From positions 1 through 6,671 of the forward strand of contig JAGREZ010000389.1 of the NCBI GenBank assembly GCA_020446285.1: DNA of 6,671 nucleotides, in the 5' to 3' direction. The position numbers and the translations under genes were made by a program. Below are positions 1 to 6,130 of the stretch, piece after piece. The notes under the pieces were generated by a model. It searched no databases. It saw only the letters and a list, made by a program, of their open reading frames with translations, and had not been told where the DNA came from. Origin of the DNA: Geminicoccaceae bacterium (lineage in GTDB: Bacteria; Pseudomonadota; Alphaproteobacteria; Geminicoccales; Geminicoccaceae). Position 1 is the first letter of the stretch; every line of letters starts with the position of its first letter.

Positions 1-222
1 ACAATGGCTATTCTTCAACGCGCTGCTGAAGGCAGCTGGTAAATTACAGTTTTATTCCGTCCAACCGTGCTGATAAAATATCCTCCCGCCCAGAAATACC
101 GATCTGGTAGTATATGCCTTTTGAGAATGTCCTGTAGACAGCAGTTCTCGCCGATGACAGTCGGCAGCGGCGGCGTCATTTGTTCAATACGCTGCCGGGC
201 GCCAGCCCAAGATAGGACGCTC
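1..222. other. AT-richer flank downstream of the large gene; no confident gene
   Basis: The first 120 bases are about 45% G+C against roughly two-thirds in the coding DNA, so this is probably intergenic. Two plus-strand frames run in from the left edge. One ends at TGA 71-73, with last residues FFNALLKAAGKLQFYSVQPC. The other ends at TAA 40-42. Either could be the tail of a gene converging on the large one, but too little is visible to name it. On the minus strand a 54-codon frame (179-15) has no ribosome-binding site and is not called. A short GGGC/GCCC hairpin (197-208) lies just after the large gene but has no T-run, so no intrinsic terminator is assigned. Confidence 0.5.
123..149. repeat. 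Imperfect hairpin downstream of the large gene
   Basis: GAGAA (123-127) pairs with TTCTC (145-149), and TGTC (128-131) with GACA (137-140) around a 5-base loop, leaving a 4-base bulge GCAG. A second small hairpin follows at 150-165 (GCCGA/TCGGC). Read on the minus strand these come about 60-100 bases after the large gene's stop. They could stabilise or mark the transcript 3' end, but neither is followed by a T-run. Confidence 0.25.
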
Positions 223-3200
223 TCAATGCGTCGTCTCGATTTCGTGATGGTGGGCGGGGGTGGTGTGGGTTCGGGTGACGAGGCGGTCGAGGGTTTCGGT
301 GGGCGAGCGTGGCGAGGCGATGCCGATGCTGATCTCGAAGGGCGGCAGGTCGTCGCCATGCTCCAGTGCCAGGCGTTCGGCAAGCTTGGCCTTGAGGCGG
401 GTGCGCACGAGTTCGATATCGTCGAGGCCGATCGCCGGCAGCAGGATCGCGATCTCGTCGCCACTCCAGCGGCCGACCAGATCCTCCGGGCGCAGCATCT
501 CGCGGCAGAGATCGCCCAGAAAACGCAACACCCGATCGCCCACGGATTCGCCGTGGCGCTCGTTGATCGAGGCAAGGCCGACGACATCGACCAGCATCAG
601 CGAGACCGGCTCGCCACTCGCCCGGCAGCGGCCCATGAGCCGCGTGCCGCGGGTCTGGAAGGCCTGGCGATTGTAGAGCTGGGTCACGGGATCGATCATC
701 AGCAGGCGGTTCAGCTCGTTTTCCGTCCGCTTGAGATGGGTGACATCGCTGCGCAGCAGGACCGTGCGGCCGCTCGGTCCGCGACAGGTGCGCACGACAT
801 ACCAGCGGTCGCCGAAGCGCATCTCGGCGGGTGTGCCATCGGCGGCACGATGCTTGGCCAGACGCCTTTCGCGCCAGCGGCTGCCGCTGGCGGTCCCGAG
901 ATTGATGCGATTGTACCCGGCATAGGTATCGATCAGCCGCTCCATCGACCAGCCGACCAGCTCCTCCGGCGATAACCCGTAGGATTCGCTGAACCCCCTG
1001 TTGCAGAGAATGAGCCGGTCGTCGGCATCGAACAGGGCGATACCGTCGCCGAGTGCACCGATGGCCTCGTCGAGGACGTGGTGGGCGGTCTCGAGCTGGC
1101 TCCTGGAGGAGAACAGCTCGCGCGCCAGATCGACCATCTTGCGCGTCTGTTCGACGAGCTGGGTGACATCGAGCAGGGACAGCTGCAGCGCCTGCAGGCC
1201 GTCCCAGACGATCGAACGGGCCTGGACCTGCACCCAGCGGGCATGGCCGTCGATGCGGACGATCTCGATCCGGTGCTGCTCGTCGACCGTCTCGCCGGCA
1301 TGGGCACGACTGCACAGGCCGCGAAGGAGTGCATGGGTATCGAGCCCCTGACGCAGCCAGCATGGCTGGCAGTCGGCAATGGCCGCACTGGCGCCGTCAT
1401 AACCGAGCAGGTGACAATAACTGTCATTGGCGAACACCATCCGGTCGTCGAGAAAGACGGCGATGCTCTGCAACGAGCCCGCAACGAGCGCACGAAAGCG
1501 CTGCTCGCTCTGGACGATGGTCTGCTTGGCCAGCTTTTCCTCGGTGATGTCGCGGTCGAGACGGACGAGGCCGATGATCTCGTCCTTCTCGTCACGCAGG
1601 GGCGTGCGCATGATCGAGGCGGCGTGGAGGCTTCCGTCCGGACGTCTCGACTGGCATTCGCGCCGCGCGCTCTCGCCGGCGTCGATCACCGCCCGCTCAT
1701 CCGCCGTCAGGCCGAGCGGTGCATCCTTGCCCAGCCAGGGGCGCCCCTCGCAGCCCGGCCCCGAAGGCGGTACCGGCTTGGCAAAGGTCTCGAGCGCGGC
1801 ACGGTTGGCATAGAGCAGCGAACCGTCCAGTCCCTTGGCGAAAATCGCATCGGGAAGACTTTCGATCATCTGGCGGAAAAGACTGTTCTCGTTCTCCCGG
1901 CGGGCCAGCGCCTGCTGCGCCTCGTAGATCTCGGTCACATCGAGCATGATTCCGAAAAAGCCCGTGAGCTTGCCCTTGATGTCATGCTCGGGACGGCCGC
2001 GGACGATGACATGGCGCTCCCTTGCGGCATTGTCGAGAATGCGCGCCGCGATCTCGAAATCGCCGCCAAGGCTCGCCGCCTCGAGAACGGTCTTCATCAC
2101 CCGCGGCCGATCCTCGGCGTGATAGATCGAAAAGCGGTTGTCGAATGTGGGTGTAAAATCCTCCGGCTGACGGCCGATCATCCGGTAGAGCTGTCCCGAC
2201 CACTCGACCCGGCGGCTGGCGAGATCCTCGCGCCAGTGGGCGAGCCTCGCCAGTTCGCCGGCGAAACCCATCTGTGCCGCACGCCGTTCGAGATCCTTTT
2301 CGACCTCGACCCGGGCGGTGATGTCGCGCGCCGTTCCGCGATAGCCGGCGAATGCGCCGTCCCCGGCAAAGATCGGCTTGCCGCTGACCGAATAATGGCG
2401 AAGGAGACCGCCCTCGTCCTTGCGGCTGTACTCGAAATCGCGGAACGTCCGGTGTGCCAGCATGTCCTCGCGCTGGCGGGCCAGTTCGCCATCACTGCCG
2501 GCAAGCTCCCACCAGGCATGTCCGGCGACACGATCGGCGACACTCTGCGAGCGGTCGCGGTCCGTCGACAGGGAGGTGATGCGCAGATCCGCGCCGGCCT
2601 CCCAGAACCAGTCGCTGGCAGTGTCGAGATAATCGGCGAGACGCTCCTCGCTCTCCTTGAGCCTGAGCTGATGCTCGATCTGCTGGGTGATGTCCTGGCT
2701 CATGCCGAAATAGGCCACCGGCCGGCCCTCGCCGTCCTTCTGGCACATGCCGCGCACGAGCATGTGGCGGGTCCCGCCGGTGGCGGTGACGATGCGTATC
2801 TGGAACTCGATATCCTCGCCGCTCGCGATCGCCTGCCGCCAGTTTTCGACATAGGCCTCGCGGTCGCCCTCATGGACGAGGGAGGTGCGATTCTCGAGCG
2901 TCGGCTCGAAGGTCCCCGGATCGCACTCGGCATAGCGGTACATTTCCGGCGACCAGAACATGACGTCAGTCGCCAGATCGAGACGCCAGTAGCCCAGCCT
3001 CGCGATCTCCCCGGCAAGCTCGAGCTGCCGCGTCTGGCGCTTGAGCGCGAGATCGGCATTGACCTTTTCGGTCACGAGCTCGCTGAAGATGATGATTCCC
3101 TGAACGCCACCGAAACTGTCATGGAAGGGGCGAACCTCCCAGCGCAGCCATTCCTGCCGGCCATCGGGGCGGACATAGCGATCCTGCTCGCGGCTCTCGA

Positions 3201-5124
3201 TCGCTCCGGCGAGACTGCGCAGATGACCATCCCGCCAGCGTCTCGGGATCTCGGGCTGAACATCGTAATGATAACGGCCGATGACATCGCCCTCGAGCTC
3301 GTAATCCTTCAGCCAGCGGTCGCTGGCGACCAGATAGCGCATTTCGGTATCGAACATGGCCACGGCCATCGGCACATGCTTGACGAACAGCCTGAGCGCT
3401 TCCTCCTGATTGTCGCTCAGGAGCCGCGGCAGACCGCGCGCCTTGGGCCAGAGCGCCTCGTTGAGGTCGTCCTCGGGAAAGGTGAAACCGGCAAGGAATA
3501 CCCCGAGCGCGCGAAGATCGAGCGGTTCGGCGAAATAATAGCCCTGGATGTAGCGGCAGCCCTTGGTCGCGAGCCAGGCAAGGCCATCGAGCGTCTCGAC
3601 CCCTTCGGCGACACAGTCGAGCTCGAACGCCGATGCCATGAACAGCATCGCCTCGACCAGCTTGCGGCTCTCGCCGCCGGCATCGATCTTCTGCACGAAG
3701 CTCTTGTCGATCTTGATGACATCGATGGGAAACTCGCCGAGATAGCTGATCGAGGAGAAACCCGTGCCGAAATCGTCGAGGGCGACGCGTGCACCCCTGC
3801 GGCGAAGGCGCCCGAGCGCCTCGAGTGCCGGAGCGCTGTTCTCGAGCAGGACGCCTTCGGTGACCTCGAAGGAAAAGCGCGCGCAGTCGATGCCGCCCGC
3901 CGCGTCGATCTCCGCAAGGAGAGCGTCGATCAGGACCGGCTGGGCCTGACGCGCCGAGAGATTGACATTGATGCGCAGATGCGGGTGATCCGCGAACAGC
4001 GGGGCGAGATCCCGCGCCGCCCGGCCGACCAGCCATTCGGTGAAGGGCTGGATCAGTCCCAGACGTTCGGCCAGCGGAATGAAGATGTCGGGCCGGATAT
4101 AGCCCCTTTGCGGATGCTTCCAGCGCATCAGCACCTCGACCCCGCCGATCCTGCGGGCGGAAAGATCGATGATCGGCTGGTAGCGCAGCTCCAGCTGGCT
4201 GGCCGAAAGCGCATGGAGAATGCCGACCTCGAGGTCGCGCCATTCGGCGATCTCGTTGGCCATGCGCCGCGTGAACACCGCATGCCGGCCGCGCCAGCCC
4301 TTCCTCTGCGCATAGTCGAGCGCCGTTCGCGCATGTTCGGCGAGTTCCCCGCCGGTGGAAGCGTGACGGGGATGGGCCGCGGCACCGATGGTGGCGACGA
4401 GATGATGGTCGCGGCCGCCGAAACCGAGCGGCTCGTGCAGGGCCGACTGCACCCGGCGGATGCAGTCGCCGGCACGAAGACGGCCACCGGAACGGAAGAG
4501 CACCGCCAGAACACCATCCCCGATCTGGTAGAGGCCGGCGAAATCGACGAGACCGGCAAGCCGCTCGCCGATGGTCTCGATCAGCGGCACATCCTCGCGG
4601 AAGGCCTGCTCGATGGTCGCGAGCTGCTCGATATGGACATGCAGCAGCACGGTATCCGGACTGTCCTGCACCCCCTCGCCCGATGCCGCAAGGCCGGCGA
4701 GATCGCGCCCGAGGCGCTCGCGATCCATCGCCTCGCCACGCGGCGGATGCTGGGAGACGCCGTCGATCTGCACGATTCCGGCAGGATCGCCACCAGCCTC
4801 CCGATGGAACACGAGGACCACATATTCGCCGCCGGACGAACGAAGGGTGCATCTGCAGGGAGCGCAATCCCCGTTCGATGCCGAAACGAACGCCTGAATT
4901 GCCGAACGCCCGACAGCCATCGCCCGAAGGGTTTCAGGGGCGAGCCGCAGCGGCGAGGCCCCCCCCAGACGGCGCGCCGGCGCGCCCTCGATCTCGAGCA
5001 CGTCGCCGTCCAGACGCCATGCGCCGACACCAAGCCTTTCAGCCAGACCGGCCGGTATCAGCATCGGGTCCCCGGGCACCTGATCCCGCTCTCCTTGCAT
5101 TCTCTCGAACAACCGCCGCAGCAT
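223..5124 (-). CDS. Giant multi-PAS cyclic-di-GMP enzyme: PAS-like / degenerate GGDEF / EAL / seven PAS / GGDEF
   Basis: This 1,633-residue soluble protein (no signal peptide or membrane segment) should make or break cyclic-di-GMP under PAS control. Residues 25-110 look like a divergent PAS domain with a Cys cluster (C87, C90, C92). Residues 155-290 are a GGDEF fold whose signature has become GDGVL (202-206), so it is catalytically dead. Residues 295-550 are an EAL phosphodiesterase with its motifs intact: E330 (EVLMR), N388, E420/E423 (EVTE), D450-D451 (DDFGTG), K471, E507 and Q527. Seven PAS-type domains follow, at about 575-690, 700-815, 825-940, 950-1065, 1080-1195, 1205-1325 and 1350-1465, several ending in DIT or DVT and joined by helical linkers. 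Residues 1470-1618 are a GGDEF domain with signature SGDEI (1554-1558), D1513, N1521, D1530 and an RPED inhibitory site (1545-1548); its final ALYxAK helix is missing. GGCGGAG before the ATG supports this start; Met9 and Met21 are alternatives. Phosphodiesterase activity is likely and cyclase activity uncertain. Signal ligands are unknown. Confidence 0.93.
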   Translation of the reverse strand: MLRRLFERMQGERDQVPGDPMLIPAGLAERLGVGAWRLDGDVLEIEGAPARRLGGASPLRLAPETLRAMAVGRSAIQAFVSASNGDCAPCRCTLRSSGGEYVVLVFHREAGGDPAGIVQIDGVSQHPPRGEAMDRERLGRDLAGLAASGEGVQDSPDTVLLHVHIEQLATIEQAFREDVPLIETIGERLAGLVDFAGLYQIGDGVLAVLFRSGGRLRAGDCIRRVQSALHEPLGFGGRDHHLVATIGAAAHPRHASTGGELAEHARTALDYAQRKGWRGRHAVFTRRMANEIAEWRDLEVGILHALSASQLELRYQPIIDLSARRIGGVEVLMRWKHPQRGYIRPDIFIPLAERLGLIQPFTEWLVGRAARDLAPLFADHPHLRINVNLSARQAQPVLIDALLAEIDAAGGIDCARFSFEVTEGVLLENSAPALEALGRLRRRGARVALDDFGTGFSSISYLGEFPIDVIKIDKSFVQKIDAGGESRKLVEAMLFMASAFELDCVAEGVETLDGLAWLATKGCRYIQGYYFAEPLDLRALGVFLAGFTFPEDDLNEALWPKARGLPRLLSDNQEEALRLFVKHVPMAVAMFDTEMRYLVASDRWLKDYELEGDVIGRYHYDVQPEIPRRWRDGHLRSLAGAIESREQDRYVRPDGRQEWLRWEVRPFHDSFGGVQGIIIFSELVTEKVNADLALKRQTRQLELAGEIARLGYWRLDLATDVMFWSPEMYRYAECDPGTFEPTLENRTSLVHEGDREAYVENWRQAIASGEDIEFQIRIVTATGGTRHMLVRGMCQKDGEGRPVAYFGMSQDITQQIEHQLRLKESEERLADYLDTASDWFWEAGADLRITSLSTDRDRSQSVADRVAGHAWWELAGSDGELARQREDMLAHRTFRDFEYSRKDEGGLLRHYSVSGKPIFAGDGAFAGYRGTARDITARVEVEKDLERRAAQMGFAGELARLAHWREDLASRRVEWSGQLYRMIGRQPEDFTPTFDNRFSIYHAEDRPRVMKTVLEAASLGGDFEIAARILDNAARERHVIVRGRPEHDIKGKLTGFFGIMLDVTEIYEAQQALARRENENSLFRQMIESLPDAIFAKGLDGSLLYANRAALETFAKPVPPSGPGCEGRPWLGKDAPLGLTADERAVIDAGESARRECQSRRPDGSLHAASIMRTPLRDEKDEIIGLVRLDRDITEEKLAKQTIVQSEQRFRALVAGSLQSIAVFLDDRMVFANDSYCHLLGYDGASAAIADCQPCWLRQGLDTHALLRGLCSRAHAGETVDEQHRIEIVRIDGHARWVQVQARSIVWDGLQALQLSLLDVTQLVEQTRKMVDLARELFSSRSQLETAHHVLDEAIGALGDGIALFDADDRLILCNRGFSESYGLSPEELVGWSMERLIDTYAGYNRINLGTASGSRWRERRLAKHRAADGTPAEMRFGDRWYVVRTCRGPSGRTVLLRSDVTHLKRTENELNRLLMIDPVTQLYNRQAFQTRGTRLMGRCRASGEPVSLMLVDVVGLASINERHGESVGDRVLRFLGDLCREMLRPEDLVGRWSGDEIAILLPAIGLDDIELVRTRLKAKLAERLALEHGDDLPPFEISIGIASPRSPTETLDRLVTRTHTTPAHHHEIETTH
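226..717 (-). other. C-terminal GGDEF domain with SGDEI signature and missing last helix (within large CDS)
   Basis: Residues 1470-1618 start with the usual DPVTQLYNR entry motif (1478-1486). D1513 and D1556 correspond to the metal ligands. N1521 and D1530 match the guanine-contacting residues of PleD. RPED at 1545-1548 is the inhibitory site at its normal five-residue distance from SGDEI. After the EISIGIAS strand, the helix expected to read ADxALYxAK is replaced by a tail with H1620, H1625-H1627 and H1633. The phosphate-contacting Lys and Arg of that helix are therefore absent. Confidence 0.8.
1933..3027 (-). repeat. Internal protein duplication: second and fourth PAS domains
   Basis: Residues 700-813 (2686-3027) and 951-1064 (1933-2274) align over 114 positions with no gap and about 43 identities by hand count. 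Shared landmarks are AGE.AR, the W-R-DLA region, WS, YR, P..F.PT..NR.S, H..DR, RH..VRG and FG...D.T. The spacing is exactly 251 residues. The first and third PAS domains end at the same 251-residue offset (V688 and V939), so a two-PAS unit may have been copied and its first half diverged further. Confidence 0.8.
3475..4242 (-). other. EAL phosphodiesterase domain with complete catalytic set (within large CDS)
   Basis: Residues 295-550 carry YQPIIDL, the signature EVLMRW (E330), VNLSARQ (N388), FEVTE (E420, E423), loop-6 motif LDDFGTGFSS (D450, D451), IKIDKSF (K471), VAEGVET (E507) and IQGYYFAEPL (Q527). These correspond to the metal-binding and general-base residues of active enzymes such as RocR. 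The domain should linearise cyclic-di-GMP to pGpG. Confidence 0.9.
4255..4662 (-). other. Degenerate GGDEF domain preceding EAL (within large CDS)
   Basis: Residues 155-290 keep the GGDEF-fold landmarks: a first strand VLLHVHI, a core segment reading YQIGDGVLAVLF, an ATIGAAAHP strand, and a last helix RTALDYAQRKGWRGRHAVF resembling the usual ADxALYxAKxxGRNxxxF. The metal-binding aspartates are gone and GGDEF is replaced by GDGVL. In the Caulobacter phosphodiesterase PdeA (CC3396) such a degenerate domain binds GTP and activates the neighbouring EAL domain. A similar allosteric role is possible here but is inferred. Confidence 0.8.
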
Positions 5125-5263
5125 GCTCCGCCTGCCGAAACGGGTAACGTCCTGCGACCATATCCTGCCCGCAAAAGGTTAAGATCCCGTTGGCACCCGC
5201 CGGAATTTTCAGGAACGGGATGTATCCCCGCATTCCACCGCCCTGCCTGTCGCCCGGCCGCAT
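5039..5263 (-). CDS. Possible 74-codon leader ORF overlapping the start of the large gene
   Basis: The upstream copy of the 12-bp repeat gives an ATG at 5263 with the same purine-rich sequence before it as the main gene. The frame runs 74 codons through the whole spacer and stops at 5039, so it overlaps the first 86 bases of the large gene in another frame. The product would be small, soluble and Gly/Arg-rich, with no recognised domain and an ordinary-looking segment GYIPFLKIPAGANGI. It could be a regulatory leader, a decoy, or simply an open frame by chance in GC-rich DNA. There is no homology evidence; I list it because of the duplicated initiation region. Confidence 0.15.
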   Translation of the reverse strand: MRPGDRQGGGMRGYIPFLKIPAGANGILTFCGQDMVAGRYPFRQAEHAAAVVRENARRAGSGARGPDADTGRSG

Positions 5264-5271
5264 GCTCCGCC
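5121..5271 (-). repeat. 12-bp direct repeat GGCGGAGCATGC duplicating the start region of the large gene
   Basis: On the minus strand the same 12 bases occur at 5132-5121 and at 5271-5260, 139 bp apart. The downstream copy contains the ribosome-binding-like GGCGGAG and the ATG (5124) chosen as start of the large gene. The upstream copy has the same spacing and opens a different reading frame at 5263. Both copies are exact; flanking bases differ. Confidence 0.6.
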
Positions 5272-5275
5272 CGTT
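5139..5275. repeat. Four AACGGG hexamers in alternating orientation
   Basis: AACGGG or its complement CCCGTT occurs at 5139-5144 (plus), 5186-5191 (minus), 5214-5219 (plus) and 5270-5275 (minus). Oriented the same way, the sites read gAAACGGGT, ccAACGGGAT, ggAACGGGAT and cgAACGGGcg. By eye I found only three further copies in the rest of the window (near 1215, 4871 and 6365). Clustering directly upstream of a signalling gene suggests operator-like sites, but no known regulator is recognised. Confidence 0.4.
5184..5221. repeat. 8-bp perfect inverted repeat (ATCCCGTT / AACGGGAT), possible operator
   Basis: The arms lie at 5184-5191 and 5214-5221 with a 22-bp spacer. Arm centres are 30 bp apart, close to three helical turns, so a protein could contact both arms on one DNA face. 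It contains the central pair of the four AACGGG sites. It sits 60-97 bp upstream of the large gene's ATG, within promoter range. As RNA the loop would be large, so a DNA site is more likely than a terminator. Confidence 0.35.
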
Positions 5276-5308
5276 CGGCTGATGCGGTCCCGTCCGGCAG
5301 GAAACGGC

Positions 5309-6130
5309 TCAGCCCGAGGGGATGTCGGCCGTGTCGGTGATGCGCGAGAGGATGCGGGCGCGGGAGCTTTCGTCGAACAGGTTGCGGAACTTGGTGCCGC
5401 GGGTGTCGACCACCCCGGTCTCGCTGCGCACCTTCCAGGCCTCGTCGGGACGGACGATGTCGCCGCGCCAGGACGAGACATCGTCCAGCGACAGGCTGCC
5501 GGGATCGAGGCCGACGAATGCAGCCAGCCGGTCGAGGGTCTCGACCCTGCCGGTGACGAGATCGTCATAGCGGACGATGAAGGTGTCACCCTTGCCGCGA
5601 TTGGCCTCGCTCACCCGGACATAGCGGTTGTAGAGCGTCACCATCCGGTCGAGATCGCCCAGCCAGCCCCAGTGATCGGGATATTTGTTGAAGGCGTCAT
5701 AGAGCGAGGCGACCACGTCGGGGCCGTCGCGCAGGATATGGACGAAGCGCGCGCCATCGATATGGGCGCGGATCTCGTCCATGAAGAACATGTGTTCGGG
5801 CGTCTTTTCGAGCCAGCCCTCATGTCCGCGTATGGTTGCTTCCGTCGAGAGCATCGTGTCGAACAGGCTCACCGCCCCGCCAAGCCCGCGCACACAGCTC
5901 CAGTCATGGCTGCCCTCGAGCTGGTTGTTGTCGGCAATGAAGCGAAAGGCCGTCTCCACCTTCGCCGGATCGAGACGCGCACGATCGAGCCAGCGGACCG
6001 GCCGCCAGCGATGCAGGTGGCGGAAGAAATGGGTTTCCTTGAGCGTGTAGAGACGCATCTGGGTGGCGAGGATGGTCTGCAGAAGCGTGGTGCCCGAGCG
6101 CGGACTGCCGACGAGAAAGAGCTTTTTCAT
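5309..6130 (-). CDS. PAPS-dependent sulfotransferase family protein
   Basis: This 273-residue soluble protein should transfer sulfate from 3'-phosphoadenosine-5'-phosphosulfate to an acceptor, here plausibly a sugar. The N-terminal strand leads straight into the phosphosulfate-binding loop, GSPRSGTT at residues 8-15. A second family segment, EKTPEH, lies at 108-113. The 3'-phosphate-binding region is FVHILRDGPDVVASLY around 129-144, with Arg134 and Asp135. RYDDL at 187-191 is also typical of the family. There is no signal peptide or membrane segment, so it is cytosolic. Length is usual for short bacterial sulfotransferases. The ATG (6130-6128) overlaps the upstream glycosyltransferase stop as ATGA, and no good Shine-Dalgarno precedes it. 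Both facts point to translational coupling, and the start fits the loop position expected in the family. The neighbour suggests that a polysaccharide or glycolipid is sulfated. The exact acceptor is unknown; a tyrosyl-protein or small-molecule substrate cannot be excluded. Confidence 0.93.
   Translation of the reverse strand: MKKLFLVGSPRSGTTLLQTILATQMRLYTLKETHFFRHLHRWRPVRWLDRARLDPAKVETAFRFIADNNQLEGSHDWSCVRGLGGAVSLFDTMLSTEATIRGHEGWLEKTPEHMFFMDEIRAHIDGARFVHILRDGPDVVASLYDAFNKYPDHWGWLGDLDRMVTLYNRYVRVSEANRGKGDTFIVRYDDLVTGRVETLDRLAAFVGLDPGSLSLDDVSSWRGDIVRPDEAWKVRSETGVVDTRGTKFRNLFDESSRARILSRITDTADIPSG
6127..6130 (-). promoter_or_regulatory. ATGA start/stop overlap coupling glycosyltransferase and sulfotransferase
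   Basis: On the minus strand the sulfotransferase ATG (6130-6128) and the glycosyltransferase TGA (6129-6127) share bases. The 20 bases upstream of this ATG hold no recognisable purine-rich ribosome-binding site. Translation of the second gene therefore probably depends on ribosomes finishing the first. Confidence 0.8.

Larger units (their letters stand above)
5125..5308 (-). promoter_or_regulatory. Spacer upstream of the large GGDEF/EAL gene; probable regulatory region
   Basis: This 184-bp gap separates the sulfotransferase stop from the ATG of the large gene. It holds an unusual density of short repeats, entered separately. I see no hairpin followed by a T-run on the minus strand, so there is no clear intrinsic terminator after the sulfotransferase gene and read-through is possible. 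I also find no convincing sigma-70 -35/-10 pair. A TTAACC hexamer (minus strand, 5182-5177) resembles a CtrA half-site but is single. The gap is longer than the overlap joining the two preceding genes, which suggests the large gene may have its own promoter. That is inference. Confidence 0.4.

Noticed and set aside
22..36. Hairpin GCTGC-TGAAG-GCAGC as a possible terminator at the left edge.
   Set aside because: The stem is only 5 bp and no T-run follows directly on either strand.
15..179. A 54-codon minus-strand frame beginning just after the large gene.
   Set aside because: There is no ribosome-binding site before its ATG, no recognised domain, and it lies in AT-richer sequence; too weak to call as a gene.
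176..260. Idea that the end of the large gene is a simple frameshift hiding a normal GGDEF C-terminus.
   Set aside because: Neither alternative frame on the minus strand past position 270 reads anything like ADxALYxAK, so one inserted or deleted base does not restore the domain.
5177..5182. CtrA-like half-site TTAACC on the minus strand.
   Set aside because: Only one half-site is present; the paired TTAA-N7-TTAA form is absent and a single hexamer is weak evidence.
5207..5240. Possible EcfG-type stress promoter (GGAAT ... CGTT) on the minus strand in the spacer.
   Set aside because: The separation is about 14 bases instead of the usual 16-18 and the -35-like element is not the consensus GGAAC.
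1078..5340. A 1,420-codon open frame on the plus strand opposite the large gene.
   Set aside because: Its translation has no recognisable domain and is rich in Arg, Ala, Leu, Glu and Asp, as expected for the complement of GC-biased codons. The minus-strand product shows clear EAL, PAS and GGDEF motifs, so this is a shadow.
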